This document shows, one piece after another, positions 31,990-40,096 of a stretch of 64,000 nucleotides of DNA. The stretch covers positions 124,001-188,000 of the forward strand of contig NZ_JAVFWN010000014.1 in the NCBI RefSeq assembly GCF_030929495.1. The letters are read 5' to 3'. Numbering within the stretch: position 1 is the first letter of the stretch; every line of letters begins with the position of its first letter. A program made the translations under genes and the position numbers. This DNA is from Nocardioides sp. LHD-245 (GTDB lineage Bacteria; Actinomycetota; Actinomycetes; Propionibacteriales; Nocardioidaceae). A model generated the notes under the pieces. That model was not told where the DNA came from, did no database searches, and was given only the letters and a program-made list of their open reading frames with translations.

Positions 31990-33672
31990 ATGAAGGACTC
32001 CTACGACGTCGTCGCGGTCGGCGCCGGCGGTGCCGGCATGTCCGCAGCTCTCGCGGCCGCCCACCAGGGTCTCGACACCGTCCTGGTCGAGGCGAGTGGG
32101 CACTTCGGCGGCTCGACGGCGCGCTCCGGCGGCGGCGTGTGGATCCCCGGCAACTACGCGCTGCAGGAGGCCGGCCAGGTCGAGGCCGGTGACCGCGAGG
32201 CCGCGAAGACCTACCTCGACGCGATCGTCGGCGACGTGGTGCCCAAGGTCCGTCGCGACACCTACCTCGACCGTGGACCCGACGTGCTCGACTTCCTGCG
32301 GGAGAAGACGCCGCTGCGCTTCACCTGGGTCCCCGAGTACGCCGACTACCTGCCGGAGCGCCCCGGCGGCCGGCCGCGGGGGCGCAGTGTCGAGCCGGTG
32401 CCGATGGACGCGCGCTTCCTCGGCGACGAGCTCGACCGCCTCCATCCGCCCTACACGAAGGCGCCCGCCAACCTGATCGTCACCCAGGCCGACTTCCGCA
32501 AGATCAGCCTCGGCCTGCGCACGATCCGGGGCCCGCTGACGATGCTCAAGGTGATGCTGAAGCGGCTGCTGGCGATCGTGACCGGCAAGAAGATGTTCGC
32601 GATGGGCAACGCGATCGCGATCGGCCTGCGCAAGGGGCTCGCCGACGCCGGGGTGCCCGTCGAGTACGACACGGCACTGCTCGACCTCCTCGTCGAGGAC
32701 GGCCGGGTCGTCGGTGTCGTCGTGGAGCGCGACGGCGAGCGCCGCACGGTCCGGGCCGCCCGCGGGGTCGTCCTGGGCTCGGGCGGCTTCGAGCACAGCC
32801 AGGAGCTGCGCGAGAAGTTCCTCCCCCAGCCGACCTCGTCGGCCTGGTCGACCGGAGCGGCGTCCAACACCGGCGCCGGGCTGCTGGCCGGAACGGCGGC
32901 CGGAGCGGCGACCGACCTGCTCGACGACGCCTGGTGGGGCCCGACCATCCCGCTGCCCGGCCGGGCCTGGTTCTGTCTGGCCGAGCGCAACCTGCCCGGC
33001 TCGATCATCGTGAACTCCGCGGGCGCGCGCTACATGAACGAGGCGCTGCCGTACGTCGAGGCGACGCACGAGATCTATCGCGGCCAGGCCACCGGTGTCG
33101 ACCACGTGCCGTCGTACATGATCTTCGACCAGACCTACCGCAACCGCTACCTGTTCGCCGGCGTCGCCGGGCGCCAGCCGTTCCCCGGGCGCTGGTACAA
33201 GGAGGGCGTCGTCACCCGCGCCGACACGCTGGGCGAGCTCGCCGCCGCCGTCGGGCTGCCCGAGGGCTCGCTCGACGCCACGGTGGAGCGGTTCAACGGC
33301 TTCGCCCGCTCGGGCGTCGACGAGGACTTCCACCGCGGCGAGTCGGCCTACGACAAGTACTACTCCGACCCGACGGTCAAGCCGAACTGCTCGCTGGCCC
33401 CGATCGCGAAGGGTCCCTTCTACGCCGTCAAGATCGTGCCGGGCGACCTCGGCACGAAGGGCGGCCTGGTGACCGACGAGCGCGCGCGGGTGCTGCGCGA
33501 GGACGGCTCGGTCATCCCGGGCCTGTACGCCGCGGGCAACGTGTCGTCCGCCGTCATGGGCAACACCTACCCGGGGCCGGGCGGCACGATCGGACCTGCG
33601 ATCGTGTTCGGGTATCTCGCCGCCGAGGACATCGCGTCCGCGGAGGGCTCCGCCGAAGAGAGGGGCTGCTGA
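31990..33672 (+). CDS. kstD: 3-ketosteroid delta-1-dehydrogenase
   Basis: 560 residues from ATG 31990. FAD dinucleotide motif VVAVGAGGAGMSAALAAAHQGLDTVLVEASGHFGGSTARSGGGVWIPGN at 6-55; ALPYVEATHEIY and, near Tyr478, PFYAVKIVPGDLGTKGG, which includes the conserved catalytic Tyr and the Gly that helps bind the C3 keto group; C-terminal FAD-binding GLYAAGNVSSAVMGNTYPGPGGTIG. KstD introduces the C1-C2 double bond, committing ring A to aromatisation and ring B to opening. It shares the KstR-controlled divergent promoter with hsaA. Confidence 0.92.
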   Translation: MKDSYDVVAVGAGGAGMSAALAAAHQGLDTVLVEASGHFGGSTARSGGGVWIPGNYALQEAGQVEAGDREAAKTYLDAIVGDVVPKVRRDTYLDRGPDVLDFLREKTPLRFTWVPEYADYLPERPGGRPRGRSVEPVPMDARFLGDELDRLHPPYTKAPANLIVTQADFRKISLGLRTIRGPLTMLKVMLKRLLAIVTGKKMFAMGNAIAIGLRKGLADAGVPVEYDTALLDLLVEDGRVVGVVVERDGERRTVRAARGVVLGSGGFEHSQELREKFLPQPTSSAWSTGAASNTGAGLLAGTAAGAATDLLDDAWWGPTIPLPGRAWFCLAERNLPGSIIVNSAGARYMNEALPYVEATHEIYRGQATGVDHVPSYMIFDQTYRNRYLFAGVAGRQPFPGRWYKEGVVTRADTLGELAAAVGLPEGSLDATVERFNGFARSGVDEDFHRGESAYDKYYSDPTVKPNCSLAPIAKGPFYAVKIVPGDLGTKGGLVTDERARVLREDGSVIPGLYAAGNVSSAVMGNTYPGPGGTIGPAIVFGYLAAEDIASAEGSAEERGC

Positions 33673-34559
33673 TGCCTATCGACCCGTCCGTCGCGATCGG
33701 GGCCGACCTCGGCTCCCGCACCTTCTCCTGGACCGAGTCCGACGTCCTGCTCTACCACCTCGGCATCGGGGCGGGCGCCCGCCCCGGCGACAACCTGTCC
33801 CCCGCCACGCTGCGGTACACCCTCGACGACGCGGCCCTGCAGGTGCTGCCGTCCTTCGGCGTCGTCGCGCCGACCTTCCACGAGACCGACCCGCCGCCCC
33901 TGGACCTGCCGGGCTGCGACATCAACCTGGCCCAGGTCGTCCACGGCTCGCAGTCGATCTCGACCTCCGGCCCGCTCCCGACGTCCGGGACCGCGACCGT
34001 GCGCACGACGATCACCGACATCTGGGACAAGGGCAAGGCGGCCGTCATCTGGCAGGAGGGCGTCGCCACCGCCGGGTCCGAGGGCGCCGGCGAGGAGCTG
34101 TGGCGGGTGCGCTCGTCGATCTTCGTCAAGGGCGAGGGCGGCTGGGGCGGTGACCGCGGCTCCGCGGCCGCGGTGGTCGTCCCGGAGCGCGAGCCGGACC
34201 ACGTGTCGTCCTACGCCGTCACGCCGCAGCAGGCCCTCCTCTACCGGCTCTGCGGCGACCGCAACCCCCTGCACGCCGACCCCGGCTTCGCCAAGGCCGC
34301 GGGCTTCCCGGCCCCGATCCTGCACGGCCTGTGCTCCTACGGCATCGTGCTGCGCGAGCTCGCCGACGGACTGCTCGGCGGCGACGCCGCCCGGGTCGGC
34401 GGGTTCGCGGGCCGCTTCGCCGGCGTGGTGTTCCCCGGCGAGACCATCCGGGTCGCCGGCTGGCGCGAGGAGGACGCGATCATCGGCTCCGCCACGATCG
34501 AGGGAGGCGAGCGGGACGGTGCGCCCGTCCTCGCCGACTGCGTGCTGTCGCCCTCCTGA
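33672..34559 (+). CDS. MaoC-type 2-enoyl-CoA hydratase, Hsd4B-like
   Basis: 295 residues; ATG overlaps the kstD stop. It is a double hot-dog MaoC protein: the N-terminal half (FSWTESDVLLYHLGIGAGARPGDNL) is the FAS-type module, and the C-terminal half has YRLCGDRNPLHADPGFAKAAGFPAPILHGLCSYGIV near residue 192-227, the hydratase-2 motif with catalytic Asp and His. It follows kstD exactly as Rv3538 (hsd4B) does in mycobacteria, where it acts in side-chain beta-oxidation of cholesterol. That assignment rests on context. Confidence 0.82.
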   Translation: MPIDPSVAIGADLGSRTFSWTESDVLLYHLGIGAGARPGDNLSPATLRYTLDDAALQVLPSFGVVAPTFHETDPPPLDLPGCDINLAQVVHGSQSISTSGPLPTSGTATVRTTITDIWDKGKAAVIWQEGVATAGSEGAGEELWRVRSSIFVKGEGGWGGDRGSAAAVVVPEREPDHVSSYAVTPQQALLYRLCGDRNPLHADPGFAKAAGFPAPILHGLCSYGIVLRELADGLLGGDAARVGGFAGRFAGVVFPGETIRVAGWREEDAIIGSATIEGGERDGAPVLADCVLSPS

Positions 34560-34572
34560 CGGCGGCTGGACA

Positions 34573-34634
34573 TTGCGGTTTGGTCCCAAACCGCAACAAT
34601 TGCGACCGGAGGCATGCAGTCTCTGCCCAATTGG
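34573..34634 (+). repeat. 62-bp palindromic dispersed element, copy 1
   Basis: Begins with the 24-bp palindrome TTGCGGTTTGG-TC-CCAAACCGCAA (34573-34596) and ends with a degenerate second unit reading TGCAGTCTCTGCCCAATTGG (34615-34634), 41 bp after the first. It lies 13 bp after the hsd4B-like stop and upstream of osmC. Confidence 0.85.
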
Positions 34635-34661
34635 GACCCGTTCTCGCACGAGAGGATCACC

Positions 34662-35102
34662 ATGCCCACTCGCACCGGACGTACCGCCTGGAACGGCGGC
34701 CTGCAGGACGGCACCGGCCAGGTCGAGCTGACCTCGTCGGGCGCCGGCACCTTCGACGTCTCGTTCCCCAAGCGCGCCGCGGACGACGCCGACGGCACGA
34801 CCAGCCCCGAGGAGCTGATCGGCGCCGCCCATTCGGCGTGCTACGCGATGTCGCTGTCGAACGAGATCGCCAAGGCCGGCGGGACCCCGATCGCGCTCGA
34901 CGTGTCCGCCGACGTGACGCTCGGGCCCGACCCGGCCGGCGGCTTCCAGCTCACGGGGATCACGCTGACCGTCCGGGCCGAGGTCGACGGCCTCGACGCC
35001 GCGGGCTTCGATGCCGCAGCCGGGGCGGCCAAGGTCGGCTGCCCGGTCAGCAAGGCACTCACCGGCGTGCCGATCACGCTCGACGCGGCCCTCGAGGGCT
35101 GA
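34662..35102 (+). CDS. OsmC-family peroxiredoxin-like protein
   Basis: 146 residues from ATG 34662 (MPTRTGRTAWNGG), with GAGAGGA upstream; a frame open to 34614 is only repeat sequence. OsmC fold: GTTSPEELIGAAHSACYAMSLSNEIAKAG with the peroxidatic Cys near residue 62, and AAGAAKVGCPVSKALTGVPITLDA with the second Cys near 127. OsmC/Ohr-type proteins reduce organic hydroperoxides via the Cys pair. It stands alone, preceded by the dispersed element. Confidence 0.88.
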   Translation: MPTRTGRTAWNGGLQDGTGQVELTSSGAGTFDVSFPKRAADDADGTTSPEELIGAAHSACYAMSLSNEIAKAGGTPIALDVSADVTLGPDPAGGFQLTGITLTVRAEVDGLDAAGFDAAAGAAKVGCPVSKALTGVPITLDAALEG

Positions 35103-35118
35103 TGCCGGGACGCTCGGC

Positions 35119-35784
35119 TCAGGATCGGGCGCCCTCGGCCTTCGCGCGCAGCGCGGCGACCATCGCGTCCGGGTCCTGGGCGGAGTAGACCGCCGAGCCG
35201 GCGACGAAGACGTCGGCCCCGGCCTCGGCGCAGCGCTCGATCGTCTCCAGCGAGACGCCGCCGTCGACCTGGAGCCAGGTCTCGACGCCGTGCTTGTCCA
35301 TCAGCGCGCGGGCGCGACGGATCTTGGGCAGGCACAGGTCGAGGAACCGCTGGCCGCCGAAGCCGGGCTCGACGGTCATGATCAGCACCATGTCGAGCTC
35401 GGCCAACAGATCCTCGTAGGGCTCGATCGGGGTCGCGGGCTTGAGCGCCATCGACGCCCGAGCGCCGGCCGAGCGGATCTCCCGCGCGAGCCGGACCGGG
35501 GCCTTGGCGGCCTCCACATGGAAGGTCACCGAGCCGCAGCCCGCCTCGACGTACGCGGGGGCGTTGCGATCGGCGTCGTCGATCATCAGGTGGGCGTCCA
35601 GCGGCACCGGGCTCACCCGGGCCAGCGCCTCGACCATCGCCGGGCCGAAGGTCAGGTTCGGCACGAAGTGGTTGTCCATCACGTCGACGTGCACCCAATC
35701 GGCGCCCGGGATCCGGGCCACCTCCTCCCCGAGCCGCGTGAAGTCGGAGTTGAGGATCGACGGGGTGATCTGGATGTGGCCCAC
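35119..35784 (-). CDS. rpe: Ribulose-phosphate 3-epimerase
   Basis: 221 residues from GTG 35784 ([11 protein letters not shown]), with TAGACT (35793-35798, minus) ending 8 nt upstream. Family motifs are complete: [26 protein letters not shown] (metal and catalytic Asp), [38 protein letters not shown] and [10 protein letters not shown]. It interconverts ribulose-5-phosphate and xylulose-5-phosphate. In most actinobacteria rpe follows rsmB directly; here about 7 kb separate them. Confidence 0.95.
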   Translation of the reverse strand: MGHIQITPSILNSDFTRLGEEVARIPGADWVHVDVMDNHFVPNLTFGPAMVEALARVSPVPLDAHLMIDDADRNAPAYVEAGCGSVTFHVEAAKAPVRLAREIRSAGARASMALKPATPIEPYEDLLAELDMVLIMTVEPGFGGQRFLDLCLPKIRRARALMDKHGVETWLQVDGGVSLETIERCAEAGADVFVAGSAVYSAQDPDAMVAALRAKAEGARS

Positions 35785-35818
35785 GGACGGCCAGTCTAGG
35801 GGTGGCCGCGGTTCGGGC

Positions 35819-36271
35819 ATGATCGAGGCCGTGCCCACCGACCACCACGCGCCGTCCGCCGACGACCGAGCGGTCCGCTCGGTCGTCGACCGCTTCTTCG
35901 CCGCCTTCGTCAGCGGAGCGCACGCCGAGGAGCGTGCCGCCGACCTGCGCGCGGTCCTGCTGCCCGAAGCGGTGCTGGTCGGTCTCGCCGGAGGCGAGCC
36001 CGCGACGTACGACGTCGAGTCCTTCATCGCACCCCGGGTCGCGCTGCTCGGCGGTGGCACCCTGGACGAGTTCCGAGAGTGGGTGCTCGACGCCCGGATC
36101 GACCGCTTCGGGGACATCGCCCAGGTCTGGTGCACCTACGCGAAGTCATGGCGGCAGGACGGGGCCGCCGCGACCGGCGGCGGGACCAAGTCGCTCCAGC
36201 TCGTGCGGACCGTCGCCGGCTGGCGGATCAGCGCCGTCGTCTGGGACGACGATCGCCCGGCCGGCGGGTGA
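35819..36271 (+). CDS. NTF2-like / DUF4440-type protein
   Basis: 150 residues from ATG 35819; a GTG at 35831 is an alternative. The NTF2/SnoaL-type cone fold is suggested by [42 protein letters not shown] at the start and [21 protein letters not shown] at the end (the terminal W-R-I-S beta strand). No catalytic residues can be assigned. It is divergent from rpe, across a very short gap. Confidence 0.65.
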   Translation: MIEAVPTDHHAPSADDRAVRSVVDRFFAAFVSGAHAEERAADLRAVLLPEAVLVGLAGGEPATYDVESFIAPRVALLGGGTLDEFREWVLDARIDRFGDIAQVWCTYAKSWRQDGAAATGGGTKSLQLVRTVAGWRISAVVWDDDRPAGG

Positions 36272-36361
36272 GGGCGCACGGATCTCGCGATACCGCTTCG
36301 CCGTGGCGCCCACCGGCCGATGCTGGGGGTGGGAACACCACGTCTCCAGGGGAGGCACACG

Positions 36362-36565
36362 ATGCCGATGATGAACAGTGAGGCTCGCAAGCGCGCCGAC
36401 CACGCAGCAGCGACGGACCCTCGGGCAGAGGTCCGACGGCTGGCCGAGGCCTGGGACCGCGAGGCCGACCACGAGGACGCGCGGGGAAACGGGTTCGCCG
36501 CCGTGATCCTGCACGCCCATGCCCGTGAGCTGCGGGCCGCGCTCGACGAGCTCCTGATCGCCTGA
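36362..36565 (+). CDS. Small helical hypothetical protein
   Basis: 67 residues from ATG 36362, chosen because GGGGAGG lies just upstream; an ATG at 36320 is unlikely. The sequence is almost entirely amphipathic helix (SEARKRADHAAATDPRAEVRRLAEAWDREADHEDARG, then AVILHAHARELRAALDELL), possibly a short coiled coil. No family recognised. Confidence 0.6.
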   Translation: MPMMNSEARKRADHAAATDPRAEVRRLAEAWDREADHEDARGNGFAAVILHAHARELRAALDELLIA

Positions 36566-36610
36566 GATCGATCCGCGCCGCGACGGGCCGGTCCCGGGGT
36601 GAGGCGATCC

Positions 36611-37570
36611 CTACTCCTCGGCCGGCTCCTCGGGCAGGTCGTCGCGGTCGGCCCAGGCGATCAGCGGGGCGATGTCGAAGGCGTGGTCGTCGATGTCGTG
36701 GTGCAGGTCGCCCAGCTCCGCGAACCGGGCCGGGACGGTGCGGATGGTGAAGTCGCGCGGATCGGCGTCGTCGACCTCGTCCCACCGGATCGGCGTCGAG
36801 ACCCGGGCGTCCGGCAGGCCGCGCACGGAGTACGCCGCGGCGATGGTGTGGTCGCGGGCGTTCTGGTTGTAGTCCACGAACACGGCGGCCGGGTCACGGT
36901 CCTTCTTCCACCACGTGGTGGTGACCAGCTCGGGCACCCGTCGCTCGACCTCACGGGCGAAGGCGAGCGCCGCGCGGCGGACGCCCTTGTGGTCGTGCTC
37001 CGGCCGGATCCGGACGTAGACGTGCAGGCCCTTGCTGCCGCTGGTCTTCGGGTACCCGACGGCCCCCAGCTCGTCGAGCACCTCGTGCGCGACGTGGGCG
37101 ACGCGGCGGACGTCGTCGTACGTCGACGCGGGGCCCGGGTCGAGGTCGATCCGCCACTCGTCGGGCTGCTCGGTCGCCCCGCGGCGGCTGTTCCAGGGGT
37201 GGAACTCGACCGTCGACATCTGCACCGCCCAGATCACCGAGGCCAGCTCGGTCACGCACAGCTCGTCGGCGGTCCGCTTCCAGCGCGGGAAGAACAGCTG
37301 GACGGTCTCCACCCAGTCCGGGGCGCCGGCGGGGAGGCGCTTCTGGTGCACCTTGTCGCCGTCGAGGCCCTTGGGGAACCGGTGCAGCATGCACGGCCGC
37401 TCCCACAGGGCGTTGACGATGCCCTCGCCGACGGCGAGGTAGTACTCGACCAGATCGAGCTTGGTGGCGCCGCCCTTCAACATCGGATTGGCCGGGAAGT
37501 ACACCCGGTCGGGGTTGCTCACTCGCACGACCCGGCTCTCGACCTCGATCTCGACCGCGGGGGACGCCAT
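36611..37570 (-). CDS. LigD-type DNA polymerase/primase (PolDom) protein
   Basis: 319 residues corresponding to the stand-alone polymerase domain of LigD. Visible motifs: VYFPANPMLKGG near residue 23, HRFPKGLDGD near 63, the catalytic metal-binding RIDLDPGP with Asp142 and Asp144, then TSGSKGLHVYVRI and AAVFVDYNQNARDHT. Such domains add NTPs/dNTPs and fill gaps in non-homologous end joining with Ku and LigD. No Ku or ligase gene is in the window. NUDIX follows upstream on the same strand. Confidence 0.9.
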   Translation of the reverse strand: MASPAVEIEVESRVVRVSNPDRVYFPANPMLKGGATKLDLVEYYLAVGEGIVNALWERPCMLHRFPKGLDGDKVHQKRLPAGAPDWVETVQLFFPRWKRTADELCVTELASVIWAVQMSTVEFHPWNSRRGATEQPDEWRIDLDPGPASTYDDVRRVAHVAHEVLDELGAVGYPKTSGSKGLHVYVRIRPEHDHKGVRRAALAFAREVERRVPELVTTTWWKKDRDPAAVFVDYNQNARDHTIAAAYSVRGLPDARVSTPIRWDEVDDADPRDFTIRTVPARFAELGDLHHDIDDHAFDIAPLIAWADRDDLPEEPAEE

Positions 37571-37588
37571 GGCTGTCGAGGGTACCGG

Positions 37589-38134
37589 TCAGCCGACGCG
37601 GCCGAGCGCGACCAGCGCGAGGAGCAGCGCGGCCAGGGTCGCGTCGTCGGCGATCTCGCCGCGAGCGACGCGCGCGAGCAGCTCGCCGAGGGGCATCCGG
37701 TGGACCGCGACGATGCCGTCCTCGAGCATCGCGTCGTCGCCGACATGGGTGAGGCCGCGCGCGAGGTAGACCACCTGGGGTGCGTCCGCGACGCCGATGA
37801 GCGCGTTCATCCGGCCGAGCTCCCGCCACTCCGACGCCGCGAGGCCGGTCTCCTCGCGCAGCTCGCGCCGGGCCGCGACCAGCGGGTCCTCGCCGTCCGT
37901 GCCGCCGGCCGGCACCTCCAGCGACGACCGGTCGCCGGTCGTGTAGCGGTCGACCTCGACCAGAACCACCTCGTCGGCGTCGGTGAGGGCGACGACGAAG
38001 ACGGCCGGGTTCCTGACCTGGACGACGCCGTAGATCCCGTCGCTGCCGTCGGGCCGGGTCACCTCGTCCTCGCGGACCCGGATCCACTGGTTCTCGTACG
38101 CGATCCGGGTCGAACGGCGCTGCCAGGTCTGCAT
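37589..38134 (-). CDS. NUDIX hydrolase (ADP-ribose pyrophosphatase-like)
   Basis: 181 residues. The NUDIX box is present as GGTDGEDPLVAARRELREETG, one residue offset from the strict consensus at its first Gly, preceded by SLEVPAG typical of ADP-ribose pyrophosphatases. N-terminal WQRRSTRIAYENQWIRVREDEVTRPDG also fits that group. Likely cleaves a nucleoside-diphosphate-linked metabolite; exact substrate unknown. TAGGTT (38141-38146, minus) ends 6 nt before the ATG. Confidence 0.85.
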   Translation of the reverse strand: MQTWQRRSTRIAYENQWIRVREDEVTRPDGSDGIYGVVQVRNPAVFVVALTDADEVVLVEVDRYTTGDRSSLEVPAGGTDGEDPLVAARRELREETGLAASEWRELGRMNALIGVADAPQVVYLARGLTHVGDDAMLEDGIVAVHRMPLGELLARVARGEIADDATLAALLLALVALGRVG

Positions 38135-38140
38135 CGGATC

Positions 38141-38156
38141 AACCTAGTCGTAGCGT
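38141..38156. promoter_or_regulatory. Divergent leaderless promoters (NUDIX / AAA ATPase)
   Basis: TAGGTT (38141-38146, minus) ends 6 nt before the NUDIX ATG, and TAGCGT (38151-38156, plus) ends 6 nt before the ATPase GTG. The two -10 elements are only 4 bp apart, so only one promoter can probably be occupied at a time. Confidence 0.5.
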
Positions 38157-38162
38157 GAGCGG

Positions 38163-38894
38163 GTGGACTTCGACCAGCCGCCCGTCGTCCGGGTCACCGC
38201 CGACCCCGACGAGCTCGACGCCGACGAGTGGCCGATGACGATCCCGGCCGTCGCACAGGTGATCCACGACGGACTCGAGCTGGCCAAGGGCGTGACCTTC
38301 GTCGTCGGTGAGAACGGATCCGGCAAGTCCACACTGGTCGAGGCCGTGGCCGTGGCCTACGGACTGTCGCCCGAGGGCGGGACCGCCCAGGGACGGCACA
38401 CGACCCGGGCGACCGAGTCACCCCTGCACGCCGCGCTGCGGCTCCAGCGCGGGCTGGGCGCGGGCCGCTGGGGGTTCTTCCTGCGCGCCGAGACGATGCA
38501 CGGCTGGTACACCTTCCTCGAGGCCAACCAGAACCCGTGGGCCCGGCAGCCGGACTCGGCGTACCACGAGATGAGCCACGGCGAGTCCTTCCTCGAGGTG
38601 CTCCGTACCCGCTTCGACTCCCCCGGCTTCTACTGCCTGGACGAGCCCGAGGCCGCGCTGTCCTTCTCCTCCACGCTCGGGCTGATCTCCGTCCTGGACC
38701 GGGTCGTCGGCGAGGGCGGTCAGGTGCTCTGCGCGACCCACTCGCCGGTGCTCGCGGCGATGCCGGGCGCGACGATCCTCGAGGTCGGCGACTGGGGGCT
38801 GCGCCGTACGACGTGGGAGGAGCTCGAGCTCGTCCAGCACTGGCGCCGCTACCTCGACGACCCGCGGCGCTACCTGCGGCACGTCCTGGACTGA
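38163..38894 (+). CDS. AAA/ABC-type ATPase (COG3910-like)
   Basis: 243 residues, GTG start. ABC/SMC-like nucleotide-binding signatures: Walker A GENGSGKST at about residue 49, signature MSHGESF near 140, Walker B FYCLDEPEAALS near 156, and H-loop CATHSP near 193. It fits the single-domain COG3910 predicted ATPases, which lack transmembrane parts. No partner gene is adjacent. Function unknown. Confidence 0.82.
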   Translation: MDFDQPPVVRVTADPDELDADEWPMTIPAVAQVIHDGLELAKGVTFVVGENGSGKSTLVEAVAVAYGLSPEGGTAQGRHTTRATESPLHAALRLQRGLGAGRWGFFLRAETMHGWYTFLEANQNPWARQPDSAYHEMSHGESFLEVLRTRFDSPGFYCLDEPEAALSFSSTLGLISVLDRVVGEGGQVLCATHSPVLAAMPGATILEVGDWGLRRTTWEELELVQHWRRYLDDPRRYLRHVLD

Positions 38895-38912
38895 GGGGCT
38901 CGTGAACCCGCC

Positions 38913-38940
38913 TGTCACGCGCCACGGTCTTCGGAGCGTC
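38913..38940 (+). promoter_or_regulatory. ECF-type promoter of the sigma factor gene
   Basis: TGTCAC (38913-38918) and CGTC (38937-38940), 18 bp apart, resemble -35/-10 elements of some ECF sigma-dependent promoters. The CGTC ends 8 nt before the GTG at 38949, suggesting autoregulation. Tentative. Confidence 0.35.
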
Positions 38941-38948
38941 AGGTGGGT

Positions 38949-39464
38949 GTGACCGACGATCGGCAGGCCGAGGAGTTCACCGCCTTCGTGCGGGCGACCG
39001 GCGCCCAGCTCCACCAGGCGGCGATGCTGCTGACCGGCGACCACCACCTCGCCGAGGACCTCACCCAGGCGACGTACGCCAAGGTGTTCACCCGGTGGCG
39101 CCGGGTCACGGCGGCCGAGAGCCCGCTCGCCTACGCCCGCACGACCCTGCTCAACACCTTCCTGTCCCACCGGCGGCTGCGGCGCAACGGCGAGCGGCCC
39201 CGCGACCTGAGCGACGCCGAGATCGGACCTCCCCACGCTCCCGGCGCCGACCCGGAGCTGCGCGTCGACCTGCTCGCGGCGCTCACCGGGCTCGCGCCGC
39301 TCGACCGCGCCGTGCTCCTCCTGCGCTACTGGGAGGACCGCAGCGTCGCCGACACCGCCGCCGAGCTCGGAATCACCGACTCGGCCGTGCGCACCCGCGC
39401 GCGCCGTGCCCTGTTGCGGCTGCGCCCCCTGATCGCCCCCGTCTCCGAGAGGAACCTCCCATGA
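38949..39464 (+). CDS. SigE-family ECF sigma factor
   Basis: 171 residues from GTG 38949 (VTDDRQAEEF); a GTG at 38943 is possible and would add two residues. Sigma-70 region 2 (FTAFVRATGAQLHQAAMLLTGDHHLAEDLTQATYAKVFTRWRRV) and region 4 (LAPLDRAVLLLRYWEDRSVADTAAELGITDSAVRTRARRALLRL) are present. It matches the actinobacterial SigE-type (TIGR02983-like) subfamily. Its stop overlaps the next ATG by 4 nt, so the downstream membrane protein is a likely anti-sigma partner. Confidence 0.88.
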   Translation: MTDDRQAEEFTAFVRATGAQLHQAAMLLTGDHHLAEDLTQATYAKVFTRWRRVTAAESPLAYARTTLLNTFLSHRRLRRNGERPRDLSDAEIGPPHAPGADPELRVDLLAALTGLAPLDRAVLLLRYWEDRSVADTAAELGITDSAVRTRARRALLRLRPLIAPVSERNLP

Positions 39465-40096
39465 CCGACCACGACCCCGTCGACCGACCCGACCGGCTCG
39501 ACCGGCTAGACACGCTCGTCGGCCCCGCGCTGCGCGAACGGCTCCGCGACGAGCGGCCCGACCTCGAGCATCTCGCCATCGCCTCCCTCGGCGCCGGCCA
39601 GCGGATGAGGCGCCGTCGCCGGGTGGCCCTGTCCGGCACCGCCGCGGGCGTGGCCGTGGTGGCCGCCGTCTCCGTCGCTGCCGGTGTGCTGTCCGGGCCC
39701 GGCACGGCCGCCCGCGACGACGCCGTGGCGAGCACTCCCACCGCCACCGCGACGGTGACCGTGCCCGGCGCCGACCCCGTCGCGCCGGCCGTCCCGACCG
39801 GCCCCGCCTTCCCCGTCGTGGTGGACGCACCCGGCTGGACCTGCGAGTACTTCGCGATCGACGAGAAGGCCTGGTGCACCCGCGGCGAGCTCGGCGTCTC
39901 CGTCGTCGCCCGCCCCCGGTCGTCGTACGACGACTGGAAGGGCAGCGCCGACAAGGAGGGCTCCGCGCTGTGGATGAGCCCGCTGCACGGCAACTACTTC
40001 GTCACGCTGCAGGGCGGGGAGGACGGCCTGTCCCCGGCCGACCTGACGGCGTTCGTGGCCGGGATGACCTTCGCGCCCCACTGGGAGCGGCCGTAG
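39461..40096 (+). CDS. Single-pass membrane protein, putative anti-sigma partner
   Basis: 211 residues. A cytosolic N-terminus (VDRPDRLDRLDTLVGPALRERLRDERPDLEHLAIASLGAGQRMRRRRR), one transmembrane helix (VALSGTAAGVAVVAAVSVAAGVL, about 55-77), then an external Pro/Thr/Ala linker and a domain with TCEYFAIDEKAWCTRGELGVSV (two Cys). No zinc-binding anti-sigma motif is seen, so the partner role rests on the ATGA overlap with the sigma gene. Its last 95 bp overlap the convergent MFS gene. Confidence 0.65.
   Translation: MTDHDPVDRPDRLDRLDTLVGPALRERLRDERPDLEHLAIASLGAGQRMRRRRRVALSGTAAGVAVVAAVSVAAGVLSGPGTAARDDAVASTPTATATVTVPGADPVAPAVPTGPAFPVVVDAPGWTCEYFAIDEKAWCTRGELGVSVVARPRSSYDDWKGSADKEGSALWMSPLHGNYFVTLQGGEDGLSPADLTAFVAGMTFAPHWERP

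Noticed and set aside
34614-34661. N-terminal extension of OsmC (MQSLPNWDPFSHERI)
   Set aside because: Encoded by the end of the dispersed 62-bp element; a ribosome site is in front of ATG 34662.
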